From: Neorhizobium vignae
GTDB lineage: Bacteria; Pseudomonadota; Alphaproteobacteria; Rhizobiales; Rhizobiaceae
NCBI RefSeq assembly: GCF_000732195.1
Contig: NZ_JNNU01000024.1
Coordinates: 17,008 to 81,007, forward strand
Length of the DNA: 64,000 bases
Reading direction: 5' to 3'
In this document: piece after piece, positions 1 through 7,926 of the stretch
Layout: every line of letters starts with the position of its first letter
Numbering within the stretch: position 1 is the first letter of the stretch
Translations under genes and position numbers: made by a program
Notes under the pieces: generated by a model
What the model saw: only the letters and a program-made list of their open reading frames with translations
The model's database searches: none
Told to the model about the DNA's origin: nothing

Positions 1-392
1 CGAATGCGGTGCGCGACGGCGCCGAGATAGGGATAACAGGAGATGCCGCCCGTGAACTCGTCGCGACCATCGGGTCCCTTGCGCACCTCGCCGAGCAGTT
101 CGGCCTCGATGTGGAAACCGGTATTGCTGTTTTCACTCCATTCCCTGCCGCCGGTCTGCATCGCATAGGCAAGTGCCACGACACGGTTTTCGCCGACGCT
201 GATGGAGATCAGCCGGCCGACGGACCAGAGTTCGGTCAGATCGGTCTCGCCGTGTTCGGCAACGGCGGAAATGGTGGCATGGGAGCCATTGCAGGCGACG
301 ACGCGCCCCAGCATCCGGTTGCCGGGCTTCTGGACGTCGCGACGATCCTGCTCTCCTGCAGACGCGGAACGGTGCAGATCGTTGTTCAACAA
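1..392 (-). CDS. HerA-like P-loop ATPase, N-terminal part only (continues beyond the window)
   Basis: The minus strand carries an open frame of about 130 residues that leaves the window before any ATPase motif. Its start is rich in charged residues and is followed by a beta-rich stretch beginning MLGRVVACNGSHATIS. This resembles the HAS-barrel domain that precedes the ATPase core in HerA/DUF87 proteins of rhizobia. The likely start is one of two consecutive TTG codons (392 or 389), with AGGGG a few bases upstream; no ATG is suitably placed. HerA-type ATPases are hexameric DNA translocases or end-processing factors, but the catalytic core is not visible here. The family call rests on recognition of the N-terminal pattern only. 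Confidence 0.55.
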   Translation of the reverse strand, partial: MLNNDLHRSASAGEQDRRDVQKPGNRMLGRVVACNGSHATISAVAEHGETDLTELWSVGRLISISVGENRVVALAYAMQTGGREWSENSNTGFHIEAELLGEVRKGPDGRDEFTGGISCYPYLGAVAHRI

Positions 393-575
393 ACTCGGGC
401 CCCTATCATTGGGGGTGGCGGATCAGGTCGCGGCTCGTCCGTCGGGTCGCTACTCTCCAAACAGGAGGACTATATTGTGCCGGCCTTAACAACTCGTGTA
501 GGAAAACGAGCGGCTGAATGGGTGGAAACGGAGCAGCAAAATCAGACTGACGAGGATTTTTGGTGCATGCCCACG

Positions 576-604
576 TTGACGAACGACATTTATCTGGCTA
601 ACAC
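576..604 (+). promoter_or_regulatory. Candidate sigma-70-type promoter of the ilvB-ilvN operon
   Basis: TTGACG at 576-581 is separated by 17 bases from TAACAC at 599-604. The -35 element is good and the -10 is weak. Transcription would begin near 611-613, which is at the start codon of the leader peptide at 613, so the leader mRNA may have almost no 5' untranslated region. No stronger promoter was seen between 393 and 612. Confidence 0.45.
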
Positions 605-612
605 TTCGCGCC

Positions 613-669
613 ATGAAGATCTCGAACGCTCTTATTGTGGTGGGAACGCGCATGGGCAGGACGGTGTAA
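613..669 (+). CDS. ilv leader peptide (attenuation control)
   Basis: This is an 18-codon ORF encoding MKISNALIVVGTRMGRTV. It carries a consecutive Leu-Ile-Val-Val run, as expected for control by charged branched-chain tRNAs. It lies upstream of ilvB and is followed by a set of mutually exclusive hairpins ending in a U-run. No convincing ribosome binding site precedes the ATG, and the candidate promoter places the transcript start almost on it, so the leader could be translated as a leaderless mRNA. The identification comes from sequence layout and general knowledge of ilv attenuators. Confidence 0.8.
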   Translation: MKISNALIVVGTRMGRTV

Positions 670-696
670 CCGTCCGGCGACAGCCACCCATGCGCG
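647..696 (+). promoter_or_regulatory. Pause/anti-terminator hairpins of the ilv attenuator
   Basis: A perfect 10-bp stem pairs CGCGCATGGG (647-656) with CCCATGCGCG (687-696). It encloses a second perfect hairpin, GGACGG (659-664) with CCGTCC (670-675). The leader stop codon at 667-669 lies in the inner loop. A ribosome stalled on the Ile/Val codons (about 634-642) would leave or disrupt these stems differently from one that reaches the stop, which is the logic of attenuation. The exact competing pairings were read by eye. Confidence 0.65.
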
Positions 697-703
697 GAAA
701 GAC

Positions 704-728
704 AGGCTCCTCCAGGGGGCCTTTTTTT
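704..728 (+). terminator. Rho-independent attenuator terminator upstream of ilvB
   Basis: The arm AGGCTCC (704-710) pairs, with one G-U, with GGGGCCT (716-722) around a short loop, and is followed directly by a run of seven T residues to 728. It lies 35 bases after the leader stop and 63 bases before ilvB. A further hairpin (741-746 with 751-756) encloses GGAGGAG, the best purine-rich stretch before ilvB. Confidence 0.8.
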
Positions 729-790
729 ATGTCTTCAAACCGGCTCGGAGGAGCCGCCGGTAAAAATCCAGCAGCGAATGGACCAAGACA

Positions 791-2599
791 ATGACGGATA
801 CCAACAATCAGACGCCAGATAACCAGATGCCAGATAACCAGATGACCGGCGCGGAAATCGTCCTGAAGGCTCTGAAGGACAATGGCGTCGAGCATATCTT
901 CGGATATCCGGGCGGCGCCGTCCTGCCGATCTATGACGAGATCTTCCAGCAGGACGACATCCAGCACATCCTCGTTCGCCACGAGCAGGGCGCCGGCCAT
1001 GCGGCCGAAGGTTATGCCCGCTCCACCGGCAAGGTCGGGGTCATGCTGGTGACGTCCGGTCCAGGCGCCACCAATGCCGTCACCCCGCTGCAGGATGCGC
1101 TGATGGATTCGGTGCCGCTGGTCTGCCTGTCGGGCCAGGTCCCGACGACGCTGATCGGCTCGGACGCCTTCCAGGAATGCGACACCGTCGGCATCACCCG
1201 GCCCTGCACCAAGCACAACTGGCTGGTCAAGGACGTCAACGAACTGGCCGGCATCATCCACGAGGCCTTCCGCATCGCCCAGACCGGCCGGCCGGGCCCG
1301 GTCGTCGTCGATATCCCGAAGGACATCCAGTTTGCGACCGGCACCTATACGCCGAAGCCGGAGATCGCCCAGAACACCAGCTACCGGCCGCGCACCCAGG
1401 GCGACATCAACGCCATTCAGGCGGCTGTCGAACTGATGGCCTCGGCGCGCCGGCCGATCCTCTATACCGGCGGCGGCGTCGTCAATTCCGGCCCGCAGGC
1501 CTCGCGCCTGCTGCGCGAACTGGTCGAGCTCAGCGATTTCCCGATCACCTCGACACTGATGGGCCTCGGCGCCTATCCGGCGTCGGGCAAGAACTGGCTC
1601 GGCATGCTCGGCATGCACGGTTCTTACGAGGCGAACATGGCGATGCACGACTGCGATGTCATGGTCTGCATCGGCGCGCGTTTCGACGACCGCATCACCG
1701 GCCGCCTCAACGCTTTCTCACCGAATTCGCGCAAGGTCCATATCGATATCGACCCGTCCTCGATCAACAAGAACGTGCATGTGGACATCCCGATCCTCGG
1801 TGATGTCGGCAGCGTTCTCGAAGACATGGTCCGCCTGTGGCGTGCGCTGCCGAAAAAGCCGGCCAAGGCGCAGACCGAGGAATGGTGGAGCCAGATCAAC
1901 CGCTGGCGGGCTCGCAAGAGTTTCTCCTACAAGCATTCCAACGATGTCATCATGCCACAGTATGCGCTGCAGCGCCTTTTCGAGGCGACGAGGGGGCATG
2001 ACACCTACATCACAACGGAAGTCGGCCAGCACCAGATGTGGGCGGCACAGTTCATCGAGTTCGAAGAGCCGAACCGCTGGATGACCTCGGGCGGTCTTGG
2101 CACGATGGGTTACGGCCTGCCGGCGGCGATCGGCGTCCAGGTGGCGCATCCGGACGCCCTCGTCATCGACGTTGCCGGCGACGCCTCGATCCAGATGTGC
2201 ATCCAGGAAATGTCCTGCGCCATCCAGCATAACCTGCCGGTCAAGATCTTCATCCTGAACAACCAGTACATGGGCATGGTCCGCCAGTGGCAGCAGTTGC
2301 TACACGGCAACCGCCTGTCGAATTCCTATACGGAAGCGATGCCGGATTTCGTGAAGCTGGCGGAAGCCTATGGGGCCGTCGGCATGTATTGCGACGATCC
2401 GAAGGAGCTCGACGGCAAGATCGAGGAGATGATCGCGGTCAAGAGGCCGGTCATCTTCGATTGCCGTGTCGCCAATCTCGCCAACTGCTTCCCGATGATC
2501 CCCTCGGGCAAGGCACACAACGAGATGCTGCTGCCGGACGAAGCCACCGACGAAGCGGTTGCCAATGCCATCGATGCCAAGGGTCGCCAGCTCGTCTGA
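791..2599 (+). CDS. ilvB: Acetolactate synthase, large catalytic subunit
   Basis: This 602-residue thiamine-diphosphate enzyme condenses pyruvate with pyruvate or 2-oxobutyrate, the first shared step of valine, leucine and isoleucine synthesis. The N-terminal TPP-binding domain has the catalytic glutamate in HEQGAGHAAEGYA (Glu65). A central FAD-fold domain follows, and the C-terminal TPP domain carries GDAS...NN (about 460-488). Length is normal for the family. The first 20 residues contain a duplicated PDNQM, caused by a perfect 15-bp tandem repeat at 815-844, ahead of the conserved MTGAEIVLKAL. A downstream start at that ATG (842) is therefore possible. The gene is controlled by the attenuator at 613-728 and followed 50 bases later by the regulatory subunit. 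Confidence 0.96.
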   Translation: MTDTNNQTPDNQMPDNQMTGAEIVLKALKDNGVEHIFGYPGGAVLPIYDEIFQQDDIQHILVRHEQGAGHAAEGYARSTGKVGVMLVTSGPGATNAVTPLQDALMDSVPLVCLSGQVPTTLIGSDAFQECDTVGITRPCTKHNWLVKDVNELAGIIHEAFRIAQTGRPGPVVVDIPKDIQFATGTYTPKPEIAQNTSYRPRTQGDINAIQAAVELMASARRPILYTGGGVVNSGPQASRLLRELVELSDFPITSTLMGLGAYPASGKNWLGMLGMHGSYEANMAMHDCDVMVCIGARFDDRITGRLNAFSPNSRKVHIDIDPSSINKNVHVDIPILGDVGSVLEDMVRLWRALPKKPAKAQTEEWWSQINRWRARKSFSYKHSNDVIMPQYALQRLFEATRGHDTYITTEVGQHQMWAAQFIEFEEPNRWMTSGGLGTMGYGLPAAIGVQVAHPDALVIDVAGDASIQMCIQEMSCAIQHNLPVKIFILNNQYMGMVRQWQQLLHGNRLSNSYTEAMPDFVKLAEAYGAVGMYCDDPKELDGKIEEMIAVKRPVIFDCRVANLANCFPMIPSGKAHNEMLLPDEATDEAVANAIDAKGRQLV

Positions 2600-2649
2600 G
2601 ACGGGCGGCACATCCTTCAACAGAATTCTGAGGAAATGGACCTAAGATC

Positions 2650-3222
2650 ATGAATGCGCATCAGCAACCGACCGGTTCCGCCTATTTCATCGCGCCTGAG
2701 ACGGCGAAAGCCGAAAGCCATACGCTTTCGGTTCTCGTCGCCAACGAACCCGGCGTGCTCGCGCGGGTGATCGGCCTGTTTTCCGGCCGCGGCTACAATA
2801 TCGAGAGCCTGACGGTTTCGGAAACGGAGCACGAAGCACATCTATCCCGCATTACCATCGTGACCCGCGGCACGCCGACGGTGCTCGAACAGATCAAGGC
2901 TCAGCTCGAACGCATCGTGCCGGTGCACCGGGTCGTCGATCTGACGGTTCGGGCCCACGCGCTCGGCCAGGAACGGCCGATCGAGCGTGAGGTGGCGCTG
3001 GTCAAGGTTGTCGGCCAGGGCGACCGCCGCGCCGAGACGCTACGGCTCGCGGATGCCTTCCATGCCAAGGTCGTCGATGCGACGGTCGAGCATTTCATCC
3101 TGGAAATTACCGGGAAATCCTCGAAGATCGACCAGTTCGTGGCGATCATGAAGCCGCTCGGGCTGGTCGAGGTGTGCCGCACCGGGATCGCGGCGATGAA
3201 CCGTGGTCCTCAGGGGATGTAA
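2650..3222 (+). CDS. ilvN: Acetolactate synthase, small regulatory subunit
   Basis: This 190-residue partner of the catalytic subunit activates it and confers feedback inhibition by valine. An N-terminal ACT domain is visible from about residue 25 (HTLSVLVANEPGVLARVIGL), followed by the family C-terminal domain with ILEITGKSSKIDQF. Length matches the long form used in rhizobia, often called ilvH. It lies 50 bases after ilvB on the same strand, so it is presumably cotranscribed and attenuated together. A weak GAGGAA occurs 15-20 bases before the ATG. Frame after the stop remains open for 23 codons (to 3294), but no function is visible there. Confidence 0.95.
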   Translation: MNAHQQPTGSAYFIAPETAKAESHTLSVLVANEPGVLARVIGLFSGRGYNIESLTVSETEHEAHLSRITIVTRGTPTVLEQIKAQLERIVPVHRVVDLTVRAHALGQERPIEREVALVKVVGQGDRRAETLRLADAFHAKVVDATVEHFILEITGKSSKIDQFVAIMKPLGLVEVCRTGIAAMNRGPQGM

Positions 3223-3290
3223 ACAGCCGGGATCGACGTCTTCCGGGCGATCGACACGCTGGTGGCGGAGCGTCGGATACTCGATCTCCA

Positions 3291-4133
3291 CTAGATCATT
3301 TCCAACGGCTGCTTGCGCGGCGGCGGCGGGAAGGCGGCGTCGAGGGCTGTCCAGTCCTCCTCGCTCAGTTCCAGCTCGACGGATTCGGCGTTTTCGGCAA
3401 CGCGGTCCGGGTTGGCGGATTTCGGGATGGCGATGACGCCGTCGCGTTCCAGGAGGAAAGCGAGCGCCACCTGCGCCGGCGTTGCCTGATAGGCCTTCGC
3501 GATGCGGATCAGCTCGCCGCTTCTGGCAAGCCGGCCCTGTTCGATCGGCGAGTAGGCCATGACCGGGATGCCGCGCTCCTGGCACCAGGGCAGAAGATCG
3601 TATTCGATGCCGCGGCGGGAGAGATTGTAGAGGACCTGGTTGGCGGCGCAGTTTTCGCCATCCGGCACGTCCATCAGTTCCCGCATGTCGTCGAGATCGA
3701 AATTGGAGACGCCCCAGGCGCCGATCTTGCCGGCGCGGCGCAAGTCCTCGAAACCCGCGACGGTTTCCGCCAGCGGGTGTTCGCCGCGCCAGTGCAGGAG
3801 ATAGAGATCGAGACTGTCGGTCCGCAGCCGGTCGAGGCTGCGTTCGCAGGCTTCGACGACACCCTTGCGGCTGGCATTCCAGGGATAGACCTTGCTGACC
3901 AGGAACAGCTCGTCCCGGCGGCCGGCGATCGCTTGTGCCGTGATCTTCTCGGCGCCGCCCTCGCCATACATTTCCGCCGTGTCGATCAGCGTCATGCCGA
4001 GGTCGAGACCCCGCTTCAGGCTCGCGACTTCAGTGCCGGCCTTGCGGGCATCCTCGCCCATCATCCAGGTGCCGAGGCCAAGGGCCGGGACCGAAATGCC
4101 GGAGGGCAGGGTGACTGTCGGGATATCGGACAT
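3291..4133 (-). CDS. Aldo/keto reductase
   Basis: This NADPH-dependent oxidoreductase of the AKR superfamily is about 280 residues long from MSDIPTVTLPSG. The catalytic tetrad is recognisable: Asp in LIDTAEMYGEG with its Tyr, Lys in LVSKVYP and His in YLLHWRG. The cofactor-binding C-terminal segment has IPKSANPDRVAENAE. An upstream in-frame ATG at 4169 would add 12 residues of Arg-rich sequence unlike the family, so 4133 is preferred. It is convergent with ilvN and divergent from the lysE-nitrile hydratase operon. The substrate cannot be told; many members reduce 2,5-diketogluconate or toxic aldehydes. Confidence 0.9.
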   Translation of the reverse strand: MSDIPTVTLPSGISVPALGLGTWMMGEDARKAGTEVASLKRGLDLGMTLIDTAEMYGEGGAEKITAQAIAGRRDELFLVSKVYPWNASRKGVVEACERSLDRLRTDSLDLYLLHWRGEHPLAETVAGFEDLRRAGKIGAWGVSNFDLDDMRELMDVPDGENCAANQVLYNLSRRGIEYDLLPWCQERGIPVMAYSPIEQGRLARSGELIRIAKAYQATPAQVALAFLLERDGVIAIPKSANPDRVAENAESVELELSEEDWTALDAAFPPPPRKQPLEMI

Positions 4134-4307
4134 GGCGGGCCTCGATCTGTGGCGTCTGGAGAAGTCCATCCTACTCAGATATGGCTTCGATTGAAGCTGC
4201 CAAGTTCCGCTTGAAGATCATGTCCAACGATCTTATCACGAAAAGACAGGCCGTCCGCGAAACGAGATGGCCGTGACGGCCGGGGCGGATTGGCGCTAGG
4301 AGAAAAT

Positions 4308-4901
4308 ATGTCGCTGGAAACCTTTCTGGCCCTCGTCCTCTTCGCCTTCACGACGTCGATCACGCCGGGGCCGAACAACATGATGCTGTTCGCGTCGGGC
4401 GTGAACTTCGGCTTTACGCGGACCATTCCCCATATGCTCGGCATCGGTGCCGGTTTTCTGTCGCTGCTGATCGCGGTCGGCCTCGGCCTCGGCGCGCTGC
4501 TGCATTCGGTGCCGGTCGTCTATACTGCGTTGAAGTTCGCCGGCGGCGCCTATCTGCTCTGGGTCGCCTGGAAGATCGGCACGTCGCGCAGCCTGTCGGA
4601 CGGCAAGACCGGAGCGCAGCCGATGACATTTATTGGCGCGGCTGCCTTCCAATGGGTCAATCCGAAGGCCTGGGTCATGGCGGTCACGGCCATGGCGACC
4701 TATACGAACCCGGAATATTACCTGCCGACCGTGATGATGGTGGGCCTGGCCTTCGCTGCGGTCAACGTGCCGAGCGTTTCGACCTGGGCCGGTTTCGGTT
4801 CGGCATTGCGCGAATGGCTGTCCGTGCCGGCGCGGCTGAAATGGTGCAACATCACCATGGCGCTCTTGCTTGTCGCAAGCCTCTGGCCGATGTTGAAGTG
4901 A
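4308..4901 (+). CDS. LysE/RhtB family amino-acid exporter
   Basis: This 197-residue inner-membrane protein has about six hydrophobic helices and the family signature near its start (TSITPGPNNMMLFASG). LysE/RhtB proteins export amino acids such as lysine, homoserine or threonine, or small related molecules. An AGGAG six bases before the ATG at 4308 sets the start. It ends 11 bases before the nitrile hydratase alpha gene, so it probably heads that operon. Export of a product of nitrile metabolism is possible but is only inferred from position. Confidence 0.88.
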   Translation: MSLETFLALVLFAFTTSITPGPNNMMLFASGVNFGFTRTIPHMLGIGAGFLSLLIAVGLGLGALLHSVPVVYTALKFAGGAYLLWVAWKIGTSRSLSDGKTGAQPMTFIGAAAFQWVNPKAWVMAVTAMATYTNPEYYLPTVMMVGLAFAAVNVPSVSTWAGFGSALREWLSVPARLKWCNITMALLLVASLWPMLK

Positions 4902-4912
4902 GGGAGACAACC

Positions 4913-5566
4913 ATGTCTACACATAATCATCACCACCACGATCACGATCATGATTACGGCCACGGGCATGACCACGATCACGACAACCGCTACAGCGACA
5001 TGCAGGCGCGCGTAAAGGCGCTCGAAACCGTGCTGACGGAAAAGGGGCTGATCGATCCGATGGCGATCGATGCGATCGTCGATACCTATGAGACGAAGAT
5101 CGGTCCGCGCAACGGCGCCCGGGTGGTCGCCAAAGCCTGGAGCGATCCGGATTTCGCCGCATGGCTGAGAACCGATGCGACCGCGGCGATTGCAAGCCTC
5201 GGTTACACCGGCCGGCAGGGCGAGCACATGCGGGCGGTATTCAATACGCCCGATACCCATAATCTGGTCGTCTGCACGCTGTGTTCCTGTTACCCTTGGG
5301 CCGTACTTGGGTTGCCGCCGGTCTGGTACAAGGCGCCGGCCTACCGCTCGCGCGCGGTCATCGATCCGCGCGGCGTGCTTGCCGAGTTCGGCTTGATCCT
5401 GCCGGAAACCAAGAAGATCCGCGTATGGGATTCGACCGCCGAACTGCGCTATCTGGTCATCCCCGAACGACCGGAAGGCACGGAAGGTCTCGGCGAGGAG
5501 GCGCTTGCCGACCTCGTCAGCCGCGACGCGATGATCGGCACGGCGATTGCGGGGCCGCGGCCATGA
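4913..5566 (+). CDS. nthA: Nitrile hydratase, alpha subunit (cobalt type)
   Basis: The alpha subunit carries the metal site of the enzyme that hydrates nitriles to amides. The metal-binding loop VCTLCSCYPW is at residues 120-129; threonine in CTLCSC is the mark of the non-corrin cobalt class, whereas iron enzymes have CSLCSC. Two of these cysteines are normally oxidised to sulfinic and sulfenic acid. Residues 4-23 form an unusual His/Asp-rich extension with 11 histidines. The gene starts 11 bases after lysE and its stop overlaps the beta subunit start (ATGA). Nitrile hydratases in rhizobia and agrobacteria can convert indole-3-acetonitrile to indole-3-acetamide, but the substrate here is unknown. 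Confidence 0.95.
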   Translation: MSTHNHHHHDHDHDYGHGHDHDHDNRYSDMQARVKALETVLTEKGLIDPMAIDAIVDTYETKIGPRNGARVVAKAWSDPDFAAWLRTDATAAIASLGYTGRQGEHMRAVFNTPDTHNLVVCTLCSCYPWAVLGLPPVWYKAPAYRSRAVIDPRGVLAEFGLILPETKKIRVWDSTAELRYLVIPERPEGTEGLGEEALADLVSRDAMIGTAIAGPRP

Positions 5567-6222
5567 ACGGGCCTCATGATCTCGGCGGCCAGATGGGCTT
5601 CGGGCCGGTGGCGCCGGAAAAGGACGAGCCGTATTTTCACGCCGAGTGGGAGAAGCGGGCGCTGGGGCTGACGCTGTCCGGCGGTGCTCTCGGTGGATGG
5701 ACCATCGACGAAAGCCGGCATGCGCGCGAAAATATCCCGCCGGCGCAGTATCTGGGCGCGAGCTATTACGAGATCTGGATACGGGCGCTGGAAGTGCTGC
5801 TCGAACGCCATGGTTTTGCGGCGCGGACCGAAATCGATGCAGGCCGCAAGCAGATGGAGCCTGCGGTGCCGAAGCGTATCCTGAAGGCGGATATGGTGGC
5901 CGGCGTGCTTGCCAGGGGCGGACCTTGCGACCGGCCGGTCGAGAGCGAACCGCGGTTCCAGCCGGGCGACCAGGTGCGGACGCGCAATTTCAACCCGGAG
6001 ACCCATACAAGGCTGCCGCGTTATGCCCGCGCCAAGACCGGTGTCGTCGAGGCCGTGCAGGGCTCCTTTGTGTTTCCGGACGATAATGCGCACGGCAAGG
6101 GCGAGAACCCGCAATGGGTCTATACGGTCGTGTTCGACGGGCCTGAGATCTGGGGCGAGGGCGCCGATCCGACGCTGACGGTCTCGATCGATGCCTGGGA
6201 GAGCTATCTTGAGCGCGTGTGA
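5563..6222 (+). CDS. nthB: Nitrile hydratase, beta subunit
   Basis: This 219-residue partner of the alpha subunit contributes to the active site and the heterodimer interface. It begins with the typical MNGPHDLGGQMGFG, has the helical N-terminal half including SRHARENIPPAQYL with conserved arginines, and ends in an SH3-like barrel (RFQPGDQVRTRNFNP to the C terminus). The start ATG overlaps the alpha stop codon by the ATGA arrangement, giving translational coupling. The 3' end overlaps the start of the activator gene. Length and motifs are normal. Confidence 0.95.
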   Translation: MNGPHDLGGQMGFGPVAPEKDEPYFHAEWEKRALGLTLSGGALGGWTIDESRHARENIPPAQYLGASYYEIWIRALEVLLERHGFAARTEIDAGRKQMEPAVPKRILKADMVAGVLARGGPCDRPVESEPRFQPGDQVRTRNFNPETHTRLPRYARAKTGVVEAVQGSFVFPDDNAHGKGENPQWVYTVVFDGPEIWGEGADPTLTVSIDAWESYLERV

Positions 6223-6580
6223 GATCCCCTCGGCATTGGTGCAGTCGCCCGGTTTGCCGAAGTCACCGGAGGGTGATCCGGTGTTTCCGGAGCCCTGGGC
6301 GGCGGAAGCCTTCGCGATGACCGTGCATCTGCACGAGCGCGGACTGTTCAGCTGGACCGAATGGGCCGAGGCCCTTTCGGGCGAGGTGCACAAGCCCGGC
6401 CGGGCCGAGGATGGCAGCGATTATTTCGATTGCTGGGTGGCAGCGCTTTCCGGCCTGCTGGTGGATAAAGGCATTGCCGACGGCGAGACGATCCTGGCGC
6501 TCCAGCAGAGCTGGCAGCGGGCCGCCGAGGCGACGCCGCACGGCCGGCCGATCGAGCTTGCCAACGATCCGCTGCGCTGA
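6209..6580 (+). CDS. Nitrile hydratase activator/accessory protein
   Basis: This small protein (about 123 residues) resembles the N-terminal half of the beta subunit. It contains PVFPEPWAAEAFAMTVHLHERGLFSW and TEWAEAL, typical of the accessory family that assists cobalt insertion by exchanging the alpha subunit. The frame opens at an ATG at 6191, inside nthB, but GGGAGAG lies just before a TTG at 6209, which I prefer. Either start overlaps the end of nthB, so expression is coupled. It completes the alpha-beta-activator cassette. No amidase gene is present in the window. Confidence 0.87.
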   Translation: MSACEIPSALVQSPGLPKSPEGDPVFPEPWAAEAFAMTVHLHERGLFSWTEWAEALSGEVHKPGRAEDGSDYFDCWVAALSGLLVDKGIADGETILALQQSWQRAAEATPHGRPIELANDPLR

Positions 6581-6583
6581 AGA

Positions 6584-7369
6584 TCAGCTCGGAAGCTGCC
6601 GGTAACATTCCTCGGCGACCCGGCGCAGCATGTCGCGGGAGATTTCACCGGTGACGGCGTAGCCGAGTTCGCCGTCGATCCAGTAGAAGGTCTCGACGGT
6701 GTTGGCGGAGGCGAACCGAAAACTCGTGGTGCGGTTTTCCTTGTTGCGGCCGACGAGCACGGTCAGGCGCTGGCCCGTCTGGTCCTCGTACATGAACAGG
6801 GCGCCCGGCTTGCCGCCGACCGGCAGGAGCCGGCCGCCGACCAGTTTGAAGCCCAACGGTTGAAGGTTCGGAACCTTGAGATTGGCGATCGACAGCCGCT
6901 TGCCGAGCCAGCTGGCGAGATGCGCTTCCTCGTTGGCGAAGACTTCGACCGGGTGGCGCACTTCGCCTGCATAGACGAGGAAGGCGTTGCGGGCCTCGCG
7001 GGGCAGGATTTCGGTATAGGCGAGCTGGATATCCGGGCGCTGGAACAGGAGCGGACCGTAGTGGCCGCCGAGGGCGCCGGCTGCGAAGATAACAACGGCG
7101 GCCGCGACCAACGCGAAGCGGCGGGACGGCCGGGTGTTGGTGTGCGCCAAACCGCCTGTGAGGAGCTGGATATCGGTGAGTTTCGATCTTTCATGACCGG
7201 CGAAGGCGGCGCGCAACTCGTCGTTCTGCTCCTGCCAATCGGCCACCATCTGTGCGGCGTCCGGGTTTTCGGCCAGAAAATCCTGCACACGGGCGCGGTC
7301 GGCCTCGTCCAGGAAGCCGTCGGCATAGGCGTGCAGTTCCGCTTCCGTTACGGATCTGGCTTCGGTCAT
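6584..7369 (-). CDS. Membrane-anchored anti-sigma factor of the ECF cassette
   Basis: This 261-residue protein has a cytoplasmic helical N-terminal domain (residues 1-75, with ELHAYADGFLDEADRARVQ), one membrane helix at about 85-102 and a periplasmic domain of about 150 residues. This is the layout of anti-sigma factors paired with ECF sigma factors. The N-terminal domain has a histidine but no CxxC, so it is not a redox zinc anti-sigma factor of the classic type. Its ATG overlaps the sigma-factor stop by ATGA, which couples synthesis of the two proteins. The signal sensed is unknown. Confidence 0.85.
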   Translation of the reverse strand: MTEARSVTEAELHAYADGFLDEADRARVQDFLAENPDAAQMVADWQEQNDELRAAFAGHERSKLTDIQLLTGGLAHTNTRPSRRFALVAAAVVIFAAGALGGHYGPLLFQRPDIQLAYTEILPREARNAFLVYAGEVRHPVEVFANEEAHLASWLGKRLSIANLKVPNLQPLGFKLVGGRLLPVGGKPGALFMYEDQTGQRLTVLVGRNKENRTTSFRFASANTVETFYWIDGELGYAVTGEISRDMLRRVAEECYRQLPS

Positions 7370-7926
7370 CGTGGTCTCCGCAATGGTATGACGTTTTCCT
7401 CCCGCATTTTTTCCCGCAATGTCTGGCGCGCCCGCGACAGGCGCGACATCACGGTGCCGACAGGAATATCCAGCATCTCGGCGACTTCCTGATAGGCGTA
7501 ACCTTCGACGACGACCAGCATCAGCACCGCGCGGGCCTCCTTCGGCAGGGTCTCCAGCGCCTGCACGAGCCGGTTCTTTTCCAAGGGATCGTCGGCACCC
7601 GTGCTTGCAGCCAGGCTCTCCGCCTCCTCCATGCCGACGGATGGGCGCCGCGCGATCGACCGGCGCGCGTTGAGGTGAAGATTGGTCATGATCCTGTAGG
7701 CCCAGGACTTGAAATTCGCGCCGCGCCACTGGCCGCGGCTGACCAGCGCCTTTTCGACGCAATCCTGCAACAGGTCTTCGCTCTCGGTGTCCGAGCGCGT
7801 CAGGCTGCGCGAATAGCGCCTGAGGGCGGGCAGGAGGGCGAGGATCTGCGCCTCGAAGGAAAGCGGCGCGGGAGCCTGTGCCTCACGCGCCGTTCCGGAC
7901 GTGGATTGATCAGGGTTTTGCGACAT
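7366..7926 (-). CDS. ECF-type RNA polymerase sigma factor
   Basis: This 186-residue extracytoplasmic-function sigma factor has region 2 (EDLLQDCVEKAL and FKSWAYRIMTNLHLNA, about 50-90) and region 4 with a helix-turn-helix (ALETLPKEARAVLML, YQEVAEMLDIPVGTVMSRL, about 125-165). Regions 1.1 and 3 are absent, as expected for the class. It overlaps the secreted-protein gene upstream by 17 bases and the anti-sigma gene downstream by 4. The three are therefore one transcription unit from the promoter near 8340-8364, which may be recognised by this sigma factor itself. Confidence 0.93.
   Translation of the reverse strand: MSQNPDQSTSGTAREAQAPAPLSFEAQILALLPALRRYSRSLTRSDTESEDLLQDCVEKALVSRGQWRGANFKSWAYRIMTNLHLNARRSIARRPSVGMEEAESLAASTGADDPLEKNRLVQALETLPKEARAVLMLVVVEGYAYQEVAEMLDIPVGTVMSRLSRARQTLREKMREENVIPLRRPR

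Noticed and set aside
477..794. GTG-started ORF of 105 codons with a strong AGGAGG, ending in ATGA overlap with ilvB
   Set aside because: It runs through the attenuator hairpins and terminator in another frame, has no recognisable domain and atypical composition. The leader peptide explains the region better.
3223..3294. Open frame of 23 codons after the ilvN stop
   Set aside because: It looks codon-like and might be a remnant tail, but it is too short to assign and overlaps the end of the aldo/keto reductase gene.
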